A stretch of 7,455 bases of DNA from Acidobacteriaceae bacterium (GTDB taxonomy: Bacteria; Acidobacteriota; Terriglobia; Terriglobales; SbA1). Positions 1 through 4,857 of the stretch are shown here, one piece after another; positions within the stretch are counted from its first letter, which is position 1, and each line of letters begins with the position of its first letter. Location: positions 1-7,455 of the forward strand of contig PLEA01000199.1 of the NCBI GenBank assembly GCA_003136335.1. Reading direction: 5' to 3'. The notes beneath the pieces are model-generated. The model searched no databases. It was not told the DNA's origin and saw only the letters and a program-made list of their open reading frames with translations. Both the position numbers and the translations under genes were made by a program.

Positions 1-111
1 AAGTCCTGCAAAATCCGCAACCCAGACGCAACAAGCCTGAACAGAAACGGGGGAATTAACTCAATGGATCAGTCGTCGGCAGTTTCACCGAGAGCGGAGC
101 ATCTGACACCC

Positions 112-672
112 TCACCGATAAAAACTACCCTGGCCATGGAAATAAGTACCGAAATCGTTTGTGAAGACACCACCCTGCCCGCTCGAGTCGTGCGTGATCT
201 GGATCTGCACGACGCTGGCGTTGGTGCCAGCGTCCGCGCCAGCGTCGGCACCGCCGCCCGCGCCGGCGTCGGCAGCAGCGTTTTTCTGAACCTTGGACAC
301 CAGTCCCATGTGCGTAAGGGCGTCGTTTGCCCAGATATCACTTACCTTCACATCGGCAATGGAGATCTTCTGTTTGCTCTGAACAATATCAGGTACACGA
401 ATCGAGTGTCCTTCGAGGCACTGGTTCGAGGGTGCACCGCTCGACATGTCCAGTTGATGCGCCACCCAGTGCGCGCACCCTGTACCCAGGAAGGGTAGCC
501 ACGTGTCGCCGCCTTTAAACGTGATGAAGCAGGCCTTCGGTTCCACATGCTTGTTCTTGAGAGTAACTTCTGCCACGGCGGCTTGCTGTCCATCCTTGCA
601 CTTCTGGCAGTAATTCTTCGAGGCGACGGTTATCACAGTGTCTCGACCCGGGTGAAGAAAACACTTTGCCAT
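112..672 (-). CDS. Putative NlpC/P60- or CHAP-like cysteine hydrolase with zinc-knuckle N-terminus
   Basis: The protein is 186 aa. The ATG at 672 is chosen because GGAGGAGGG lies 3 nt upstream; the frame stays open to 801, but that extension overlaps the upstream gene and has no comparable ribosome site. Residues 1-30 carry C4-x2-H7 and C22-x2-C25, a zinc-knuckle-like arrangement. The core has GTGCAHWVAHQL (C66, H68, H72), THMGLV (H121) and ITHDSSGQGG (H161, D162). Cys, then His followed by a small hydrophobic stretch, then a polar residue is the order of NlpC/P60 and CHAP amidases, so a peptidoglycan or peptide amidase role is inferred, not shown. Residues 131-151 are an Ala/Asp/Gly linker that splits the core between the His and the last motif. 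There is no signal peptide. It follows an exported protein gene by 26 bp, so the two are probably co-transcribed. The fold assignment is uncertain; the coding call is firm. Confidence 0.8.
   Translation of the reverse strand: MAKCFLHPGRDTVITVASKNYCQKCKDGQQAAVAEVTLKNKHVEPKACFITFKGGDTWLPFLGTGCAHWVAHQLDMSSGAPSNQCLEGHSIRVPDIVQSKQKISIADVKVSDIWANDALTHMGLVSKVQKNAAADAGAGGGADAGADAGTNASVVQIQITHDSSGQGGVFTNDFGTYFHGQGSFYR
215..285 (-). repeat. Imperfect GC-rich coding repeat (Ala/Asp/Gly linker)
   Basis: The 16-base unit at 235-250 recurs at 259-274 with one mismatch (period 24), and related units flank both. On the minus strand they encode the Ala-Asp-Ala-Gly linker of the 186-aa protein. Because the period is a multiple of three, unit gain or loss would keep the frame, so the linker length may vary between strains. 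Confidence 0.6.
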
Positions 673-698
673 ATGCCCTCCTCCATGTTGCGTCGGGA

Positions 699-1139
699 TT
701 AGTGCGCTGGGGTCTCTTTCTGAATACCGATTAATTGTTTGCGAATTGCATCTTGGGCTTCGGGTTTCGAGACATCCCGATAGAACCTGTCCTCTGTCCA
801 ATCAGTTACAGGTTGGCTCGGCACAAAATAGCTTTTTATCAGGTCCGTCAATGACCAAGTGTCCTTGTCCCCCTGGTAATTGGCATAGCGTTGGGCGCGC
901 AATTCCTGTGCAGACTTGGTCAACATGTCTCGAAGTGCGCGAATGATTTCGGCCTGTTGCCCCGCAATCTCGTATTGCCGGTCGGCGTGGGAAAAGAAAT
1001 CCGCCACAAGGTTGGTCGCGGGGGGCGCGGACGGCGGAGAATTCGACGGCTTCGTGCCCGTCTGGCAGGCATGAGGCCCTAACGTCAAGACGACCACGAA
1101 GAGGAAATTCGCCGCGGTAACCGATCTACAGAAAGCCAT
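699..1139 (-). CDS. Small exported protein, possible lipoprotein, unknown function
   Basis: The product is 146 aa and is not recognised. Residues 1-25 form an export signal: a short basic N-terminus (R5), then a hydrophobic stretch NFLFVVVLTLG, then HAC at 23-25. The sequence before C25 (GPHA) is not a canonical lipobox, so lipidation is possible but unproven. Residues 26-45 are a Pro/Ser/Thr-rich spacer typical of an envelope tether. Residues 46-86 are probably helical and charged (HADRQYEIAGQQAEIIRALR), followed by a Trp/Tyr-containing tail (DTWSLTDLIKSYF, TDWTEDRFYRDV). A good sigma70-like promoter lies about 40 nt upstream. The ribosome site before the ATG is weak. It sits first in a two-gene unit with the putative cysteine hydrolase, which would fit an accessory or protective partner; that is inference. 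Confidence 0.75.
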   Translation of the reverse strand: MAFCRSVTAANFLFVVVLTLGPHACQTGTKPSNSPPSAPPATNLVADFFSHADRQYEIAGQQAEIIRALRDMLTKSAQELRAQRYANYQGDKDTWSLTDLIKSYFVPSQPVTDWTEDRFYRDVSKPEAQDAIRKQLIGIQKETPAH

Positions 1140-1185
1140 ACGACTTTAAATGCAACCCCGCGAAGAAATCAGGAAATACCCGCAC

Positions 1186-1214
1186 ATTATCCCGACCAAA
1201 AGAACTGTCGTCAA
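1186..1214 (-). promoter_or_regulatory. Sigma70-like promoter for the 699-1139 / 112-672 unit
   Basis: On the minus strand TTGACG (1214-1209) and GATAAT (1191-1186) are separated by 17 bp, each matching five of six consensus bases. Transcription would start near 1179, leaving a leader of about 40 nt before the ATG at 1139. Confidence 0.6.
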
Positions 1215-1366
1215 TGTCACGTCCCAGCAAAGAAAGACACTTTTCATCTTAAGATCGTGAAACACCCGGCAGGTCTCGCGAGCACGGCCTGGACGCGCCA
1301 CCAGAGGGATTCACGCGGAACTGTAGAAAACATACGCAAAGTCGTTCGTCGTCAAAAAAATGGAGG

Positions 1367-1394
1367 TTGACTGCGTCGAACAATACGGTATCAT
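1367..1394 (+). promoter_or_regulatory. Sigma70-like promoter for the HTH remnant
   Basis: TTGACT (1367-1372) and TATCAT (1389-1394) are separated by 16 bp, each with five of six consensus matches. The start site would be near 1401. A ribosome site AGGAG follows at 1431-1435, 9 nt before the ATG at 1445. Promoter, leader and ribosome site look intact although the gene they serve is frameshifted. Confidence 0.65.
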
Positions 1395-1444
1395 GCGCGA
1401 ATGGAAAACTAGATGTCAAGTTATCTACAAAGGAGTGATCTAGG

Positions 1445-1635
1445 ATGGCTAGACCATTAACAGTACGGAAGCTGCTGAGGCACTGGGGCTGAGCGTCTAC
1501 ACGGTGCGCGCCTGGGTCGCTCAACGCAGGTTGAACCACGTACGCCTGGGTCGTAGCATCCGTATCCGCCGGGCTCCGGATAACCCAAGCCAGCAACACC
1601 TTTTTCCCTTAGCAATGTCTTCGAGGGTCTCGTAA
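1445..1635 (+). pseudogene. Frameshifted excisionase/MerR-type helix-turn-helix gene
   Basis: Starting at ATG 1445 with AGGAG at 1431-1435, translation gives MARP and then runs to a TGA at 1490-1492. One frame over, from ACC 1453, the DNA reads INSTEAAEALGLSVYTVRAW, then VAQRRLNHVRLGRSIRI. This is the typical short DNA-binding domain of excisionase/AlpA-type proteins: helix-turn-helix followed by the wing 'VRLGRSIRI'. A TAG directly precedes the good frame, so no alternative ATG rescues it; one missing base after 1455 would restore MARPINSTEAAEALG. The frame ends at TAA 1633-1635. Near 1575 the first frame resumes sense (RITQASNTFFP, stop 1610-1612), hinting at a second indel. Such proteins regulate or assist integrases of mobile elements; no integrase is in the window. 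It is either a decayed gene or carries a sequencing indel. Confidence 0.75.
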
Positions 1636-1703
1636 AGGCAGTCGGAAAACTGATCGATGCACGAACTGCCGGCGGGCTTCATCTTCATGAAGGACTTCCT
1701 CGC

Positions 1704-1844
1704 ATGGCTTCGACGCCAAGGACGTTCTCCAATATGGACAGAATTCTCCGCTATGAAGAAAGAATGCACAGACAGATCGACTGGGCAGTGCAGAGACTGC
1801 TTGAGGCCCAGGAAAAGCGAAATACACTGCATTCCCGCTTCTAA
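1704..1844 (+). CDS. Small ORF with RYEER...HRQID...RLLEAQ motif, unknown function
   Basis: This 46-aa ORF starts at ATG 1704, with AAGGA at 1690-1694 (9 nt spacing). After a short Ser/Thr/Pro-rich start it reads NMDRILRYEERMHRQIDWAV followed by QRLLEAQEKRN and a TAA at 1842-1844. The 'RILRYE-x-R-x-x-R-Q-x-D-x-A-x-x-x-L-x-x-x-Q' pattern is predicted to be one amphipathic helix. It resembles, from memory, the C-terminal helix of small uncharacterised proteins common in Acidobacteriota accessory regions. Those proteins are usually longer, so this may be a 3' remnant rather than a full gene. It lies between an excisionase-like remnant and an HsdR fragment on the same strand. Confidence 0.5.
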   Translation: MASTPRTFSNMDRILRYEERMHRQIDWAVQRLLEAQEKRNTLHSRF

Positions 1845-1983
1845 TGCTGAACTCGTCACGACTGGCAACCGTGCAAAACGAAGCCAATAAGTGACGTGTT
1901 TTCAATGAGTCTGTAGATTACAATCCGCTCAGAAACCGGATAGCTGACCGATCATCAGCAGCGACAAGGCGGGATGCCTTCCC

Positions 1984-2275
1984 GCTCCCGCCTTCCTGGA
2001 GTTGAAGGCCGACGAACGACCTAAGATCGATCCAGACTTCGAGGAAGTGACTGAAGGCGAGGAAGTCGAGAAGAAAGAGAAACTCAAGACCAAAATGGGC
2101 ACGCCTTGAAGCGATGGTCGGCACCGACAACCGTATTGAGATGGTGGCGAAAGACCTGATTGATCACGTAGAAAAGCGTTTCGACGCCATGGAAGGCAAG
2201 GCCATGATTGTGGAAGGCTCATTATGGCAAGGCAATCCGCCATTTTGCTTAGCAATGGATAGTCATGGTCGCTAA
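1984..2275 (+). pseudogene. hsdR: Fragment of type I restriction enzyme subunit HsdR, with frameshift
   Basis: The first frame reads AFLELKADERPKIDPDFEEV then TEGEEVEKKEKLKTK up to 2094. Skipping one base in the AAAA run at 2092-2095, it continues in the next frame as WARLEAMVGTDNRIEMVAKD, LIDHVEKRFDAMEGKAMIV, and reaches a TAA at 2273-2275. This matches, from family knowledge, the middle of HsdR just before and into the second helicase lobe, where 'DERPKIDP-EFEE-TEGEE', 'KLKxKWAxLE' and 'DGKAMIV' are characteristic. After GKAMIV the match breaks up; a neighbouring frame (MARQSAILLSNG at about 2225) still resembles the following 'MSRxIaxxLY' stretch. The N-terminal nuclease and first helicase lobe, the C-terminus, and HsdM and HsdS are absent. 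It is therefore a non-functional relic, apart from any sequencing error at the A-run. Confidence 0.8.
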
Positions 2276-2346
2276 GACGTTGGCGTTGGCAGCGGCGAAG
2301 GAGCCGGAGGTGGAAGAAAATCAAACGGGCTACATCCATAACGCGC

Positions 2347-2365
2347 AAAACACGGGGGCACCCGT
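2347..2365 (-). terminator. Terminator-like hairpin after the DUF5675 gene
   Basis: On the minus strand a 5-bp stem ACGGG/CCCGT with a TGCC loop is followed by GTTTT. It begins 9 nt past the stop codon at 2374. The stem is short, so termination is plausible but not strong. Confidence 0.4.
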
Positions 2366-2373
2366 CAACCACG

Positions 2374-2826
2374 TTACTTTCCTGCCTGCAGCCGCCGCTT
2401 GATCCACTGCTCTTTGGTTTCATCACCCGAGATATTGTTCCGAACGTCAATGCCCTTGGTGGACCACTCCTTATAACCGCCCAACGCTTCGAATACCTCG
2501 TCCATTGCTTTGGCCGAGTCTTTGATTCCCTGACTGTCGGCCGTCAGCCCCGGCGCGATGCAGCCTTCGAGTTGACGATGGTCGTCGTTCAAGGCGTCGT
2601 GGATCAGGTGGGAGCTGATCGCAGGGCTGTCGTTAAAACACAGGCAGTGCACGGGCCGACCCCGCTGCTTTTTGCACATTAACAACGTATACAGGCCCTT
2701 CCTTACGAAGGTGTAGTCCACACCGCGCTCGATCGTGGGCCAGGTTTTCTTACCGATCGTCAGCGACCCAGGCACAGATCCATTGGGATTGATCATTCCT
2801 GTTCGCATGAAAATGATGTCAGCCAT
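2374..2826 (-). CDS. DUF5675 family protein
   Basis: The product is 150 aa with no signal peptide. The ATG at 2826 has GGAGG 9 nt upstream. The DUF5675 signature runs through residues 20-117: GSLTIGKKTWPTIER (20-34), a G-x-Y strand (44-46), H76 in HLIHDALNDD, then LEGCIAPG (87-93) with C89, and a closing helix KAMDEVFEALGG. The 'H...GCI-x-x-G' core is the most conserved part of the family, which is known from phages and from gene clusters of unknown function. It recalls the His/Cys core of L,D-transpeptidases, so a cell-wall role is inferred only. Residues 118-150 are a charged tail outside the domain. The gene follows an exported-protein gene by 37 bp, probably in one operon, and a terminator-like hairpin follows. 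Confidence 0.8.
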   Translation of the reverse strand: MADIIFMRTGMINPNGSVPGSLTIGKKTWPTIERGVDYTFVRKGLYTLLMCKKQRGRPVHCLCFNDSPAISSHLIHDALNDDHRQLEGCIAPGLTADSQGIKDSAKAMDEVFEALGGYKEWSTKGIDVRNNISGDETKEQWIKRRLQAGK

Positions 2827-2863
2827 TGTCTTAAGCCTCCGTCGTCAAAAAGCGCCAAGCCCC

Positions 2864-3400
2864 TCACTTACTCCCGCTCTCGAACCCTTTGCATGCCATA
2901 CTGAGACACTCCGCGCATTTCAGTATGGTGCGGAGGGCACTGCCCTCAACAACTTCCCATTCCGCAAAATAGGCCCCCGCGCCATCGGAGAATTCGCCAC
3001 GAATCACCAACTGATCCCCCAGTTCACGGGACAGCCATACGTCTACGTCACGATCCTCGCGAGGAGACCAGGGATTGTACATGGCCGACGTATCCAGCGG
3101 AATCGCCCGGTTTCCTGTCTTTAGAGTAAGGGACACGATTTCGACTGAGGGCAAAGAACGGTATGTGCCGTACACGGGCCTTCCATCAATCAGGCATGGG
3201 ATCCCTCCAGCACAGAGCTTTACGTCGTGACGTTTGGCGTCGAAGGCTCTCGTCTCCATCAGGAGACTTACGTCTTTACCGAGCTGGATTTCCTTCCGCC
3301 CAACGATGGAGGCGGATACCATCTTTGGCTTCGGTTGTTGCGCCATGGCGGTCCCAGCAAGGCAAGAAAGGACCGCAAGCAGCACACTCGATCGCTTCAT
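2864..3400 (-). CDS. Exported protein of unknown function, partner of the DUF5675 gene
   Basis: The protein is 178 aa with a clear Sec signal peptide: MKRSS, hydrophobic VLLAVLSCLAGTAMA, and likely cleavage after A20 (AMA/QQ). The ATG at 3400 has GGAGG 6 nt upstream. The mature part is probably mostly beta (VSASIVGRKEIQLGKDVSLL, VEIVSLTLKTG, DQLVIRGEFSDGAGAYFAEW). It has five cysteines in two groups (C63/C69 and C162/C165/C170), which could form disulfides in the periplasm. No known domain is recognised. It lies 37 bp upstream of the DUF5675 gene with a predicted promoter about 110 bp upstream, so the two are likely co-expressed. The arrangement mirrors the 699-1139 / 112-672 pair. Confidence 0.8.
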   Translation of the reverse strand: MKRSSVLLAVLSCLAGTAMAQQPKPKMVSASIVGRKEIQLGKDVSLLMETRAFDAKRHDVKLCAGGIPCLIDGRPVYGTYRSLPSVEIVSLTLKTGNRAIPLDTSAMYNPWSPREDRDVDVWLSRELGDQLVIRGEFSDGAGAYFAEWEVVEGSALRTILKCAECLSMACKGFESGSK

Positions 3401-3509
3401 GGGTCGCCTCCAGAATCGAAATGTTCTCTTGGCCGGACTGTAGCCGAATTGCGATTACACCAGGCTATTGGTCGGGATTTCCTGGCGTTCGAACTCGAAG
3501 GTAGCCGGT

Positions 3510-3537
3510 ATTGTACACACTTACGGCGCGACCGCAA
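3510..3537 (-). promoter_or_regulatory. Possible sigma70-like promoter for the 2864-3400 operon
   Basis: On the minus strand TTGCGG (3537-3532) and TACAAT (3515-3510) are 16 bp apart. The -10 box is good (five of six) and the -35 box poor (three of six). The leader to the ATG at 3400 would be about 100 nt. Nothing else was identified in the 220 bp between 3401 and 3620. Confidence 0.35.
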
Positions 3538-3620
3538 CCCCTTATGAGTTCCGGGTAGTGTCTGAAATGTGCGTTGAAGAATGAAGTTAAGACTTTCCCG
3601 AAGGCTTGCCGCCCCTTTTC

Positions 3621-3989
3621 TTAGTGCCCGGTTTTAAAGACCAAATCGGACGGAACGCAGGTGGTGGTGGCGAGCCGATGGTCCTTGCGGCGCACGGCGC
3701 CAATGCTACAAAGGCCTGGAGGAATGTTCGTGGGTAGTGTCAGTGTGAACTGTGTAGGCGAAGATGTGGGTTGAGCCGCCGGCAACGGCGATTGGGTCAG
3801 AATGTAGATGTTCTGGACGGAGGGATCTGCTGTAAGGTTAATGGTATAAGTCTGTCCCTTTTGAAACAGACCTTCATTGAAGGGATACTCGACCTGCAAC
3901 AACGTCTGAGCGAGGAGCGCTGGAGTTGCAGTTAGTATTCCCGCCAGCAGAATCATTGCACGCAAAAACAGATTGCACGACCGGGTCAT
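3621..3989 (-). CDS. Short exported Ig-like protein
   Basis: The product is 122 aa. The ATG at 3989 is preferred over GTG 4019 because GGGAG lies 6 nt upstream and a proper signal peptide then follows: MTRSCNLFLRAMILLAGILT to ALLAQ, with likely cleavage after A27 or Q28. The mature part reads as one Ig-like beta sandwich: VEYPFNEGLFQKGQTYTINL, IYILTQSPLP, SSPTQFTLTLPTNIPPG, CSIGAV. The 'KGqtyTInltadps' and 'FTLTLPTnIPPG' phrases recall the N-terminal module of larger acidobacterial surface proteins. Here the protein stops after that module, so it is either a single-domain protein or a 5' fragment. It starts 26 bp downstream of a small membrane-protein gene and may share its transcript. Substrate or partner is unknown. 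Confidence 0.7.
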   Translation of the reverse strand: MTRSCNLFLRAMILLAGILTATPALLAQTLLQVEYPFNEGLFQKGQTYTINLTADPSVQNIYILTQSPLPAAQPTSSPTQFTLTLPTNIPPGLCSIGAVRRKDHRLATTTCVPSDLVFKTGH

Positions 3990-4015
3990 CGTTATCTCCC
4001 AACCAGCGAAAGCTA

Positions 4016-4231
4016 TCACCTTATTCCGTTACTTTTCCTACGAAATTTCACTTCGTTGCGCCAGAGCCAAATGCCCACGAAGCAGAGCCCGTAAACGGCT
4101 GCAAGGCACATCAAGTAATCGAGGCCGAACCATAGGAGTAGCATTGGGCCGAAGCCCCCCACGCTACGTCCGTAAAAAACCCAGTGCGCCACCACCTTGC
4201 CCGGAGTGTCGACCTGCGTCACTGACTCCAC
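4016..4231 (-). CDS. Small membrane protein, start uncertain, possible frameshift
   Basis: From GTG 4231 the product is 71 aa. It has a hydrophobic segment from FGPMLLLWFGLDYLMC through LAAVYGLCFVGIWLW and a basic cytoplasmic-type end RNEVKFRRK, suggesting one or two membrane spans. The frame stays open upstream to 4294 and encodes a convincing extra hydrophobic stretch, LLRAVILSLLAAPLDVAV, with no ATG, GTG or TTG start and no ribosome site. Removing one G from the GGGGG run (CCCCC at 4291-4295) would join it to ATG 4310 as MKQGLGENGLLRA. So the annotated GTG is probably not the original start. Its core DYLMCLAAVYGLCFVGI resembles that of the 41-aa ORF just upstream. Function is unknown. Confidence 0.55.
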   Translation of the reverse strand: MESVTQVDTPGKVVAHWVFYGRSVGGFGPMLLLWFGLDYLMCLAAVYGLCFVGIWLWRNEVKFRRKSNGIR

Positions 4232-4266
4232 CGCTACGTCGAGCGGAGCAGCAAGCAGGCTTAGGA

Positions 4267-4392
4267 TTACGGCGCGTAGAAGTCCGTTCTCCCCCTAAGC
4301 CCTGTTTCATTGCGTTGCGCGTTTATCCCGAGCACACAGAGCCCGAAGATTGCGGCCAAGCACAGCACGACATCCACGACGATTGTTACCAT
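4267..4392 (-). CDS. 41-aa membrane miniprotein
   Basis: ATG 4392 has GTGAGG a few bases upstream and the ORF ends at TAA 4267-4269. It encodes MVTIVVDVVLCLAAIFGLCV then LGINAQRNE and a polar tail ending in DFYAP, i.e. one membrane span. Aligned with the next minus-strand gene, D-x-x-x-CLAA-x-x-GLC-x-x-GI-x-x-x-RNE is shared (13 of 23 positions), so the two cores look like relatives from a tandem duplication. It overlaps the open frame of that neighbour. It may be a real small gene or the surviving end of a longer copy. Confidence 0.45.
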   Translation of the reverse strand: MVTIVVDVVLCLAAIFGLCVLGINAQRNETGLRGRTDFYAP

Positions 4393-4426
4393 CTGCCTCA
4401 CGCGGCCTGATCCTGCTACTTGTGGT

Positions 4427-4432
4427 TATAAT
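4427..4432 (+). promoter_or_regulatory. Isolated TATAAT box
   Basis: A perfect TATAAT lies 25 bp before ATG 4457 and 47 bp before ATG 4479. No acceptable -35 box sits 15-19 bp upstream and no TG extension is in register. The same bases offer TATAAC on the minus strand for the 41-aa ORF, also without a good -35. The direction is undecided. Confidence 0.25.
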
Positions 4433-4478
4433 TCTGATCCGAGCATCGCACGTACAATGGACTTACTACGTAAAATCT

Positions 4479-4689
4479 ATGGAGAATTCTATCGCGAGGA
4501 GATGGCCCAGGTTGAGAAACGAACCGCCACCGGGGACAAGGGTTAGATTCACAAGCCAAGCTCGGAAAGCCGCCGCGTATGAGACGGCGACGTTAAGTGG
4601 GACCGTTGCAGAAGTACTATGAAGATCGCGGCGGTGACCAGTTTACGGTTGAGTATCGGGGCCAGCGAATGGTGAGTCGTGTCGAGTGA
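4479..4689 (+). pseudogene. Frameshifted short ORF of unknown family
   Basis: From ATG 4479 the frame reads MENSIARRWPRLRNEPPPGT, then RVRFTSQARKAAAYETATLS, then GTVAEVL and stops at TGA 4620-4622. One base over, the DNA continues as YEDRGGDQFTVEYRGQRMVS then RVE with a TGA at 4687-4689. Dropping one base near 4615-4617 joins the halves into a coherent protein of about 68 aa with a small beta-barrel-like feel (VRFT...ATLSGTVAEV...DQFTVEYRGQRMVSRVE). An alternative N-terminus in another frame starts at ATG 4457 (MDLLRKIYGEFYREEMAQVE) and would need a further indel near 4541. No family is recognised and no ribosome site is clear. The join is judged from protein sense only. Confidence 0.4.
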
Positions 4690-4695
4690 AGTTGG

Positions 4696-4713
4696 TCGCG
4701 CCCTTTGGCGCGA
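4696..4713. terminator. GC-rich perfect hairpin in a convergent gap
   Basis: TCGCGCC (4696-4702) and GGCGCGA (4707-4713) form a perfect 7-bp stem with a 4-base loop. It begins 6 bp after the plus-strand ORF ending at 4689 and lies downstream of the minus-strand M28 gene, so it could act as a bidirectional stop. No T-run follows on either strand, so an intrinsic terminator is not secure. Confidence 0.35.
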
Positions 4714-4789
4714 TAGATTCCTCCCCCATACCCCCTTGGGCTGGAATCGGTGGTTAGCGCGGTCCCAGTTTTGCTCGCTACTTGCTTCC

Positions 4790-4808
4790 AAAACGCCCTC
4801 TCGGAGGC
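4790..4808 (-). terminator. Possible terminator of the M28 peptidase gene
   Basis: On the minus strand, about 50 nt past the stop codon, GCCTC and GAGGGC can pair around a small loop with one bulged G, followed by GTTTT. The stem is short and imperfect. Confidence 0.3.
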
Positions 4809-4857
4809 AATGCCACACGGCGCTTCACCTCCCCGCGTATCTCCTTCGGTGATCGTC

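Larger units (their letters stand above)
1140..1444. other. Divergent intergenic region
   Basis: This 305-bp stretch separates the minus-strand exported-protein gene from the plus-strand HTH remnant. It holds one predicted promoter in each direction (minus at 1186-1214, plus at 1367-1394). The stretch between them (about 1215-1366) shows no convincing ORF, RNA gene or repeat. Confidence 0.5.

Noticed and set aside
1..111. Possible further minus-strand gene downstream of the putative hydrolase
   Set aside because: Stops in all minus frames and no start with a ribosome site; nothing supportable before the window edge.
64..498. Plus-strand ORF of 144 aa starting after a G-rich stretch
   Set aside because: It is antisense to the 186-aa minus-strand gene, which has a strong ribosome site and conserved-looking motifs; the plus-strand product has no domain sense.
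1249..1599. Minus-strand ORF of 116 aa
   Set aside because: It is the complement of the excisionase-like remnant and its promoter, and has no protein sense of its own.
1900..1975. Possible tRNA 3' end or attachment site near the HsdR remnant
   Set aside because: No cloverleaf, T-loop or flanking direct repeat could be found.
2264..2401. Plus-strand 45-aa ORF after the HsdR fragment
   Set aside because: There is no ribosome site, it overlaps the 3' end of the DUF5675 gene, and its Ala-rich composition gives no recognisable sense.
1929..2450. Minus-strand ORF of 173 aa over the HsdR fragment
   Set aside because: The plus strand reads clearly as HsdR; the minus product is Ser/Arg-rich shadow sequence.
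3227..3547. Plus-strand ORF of 106 aa
   Set aside because: It runs antisense to the signal-peptide gene 2864-3400 and its leader, and has no ribosome site or recognisable motif.
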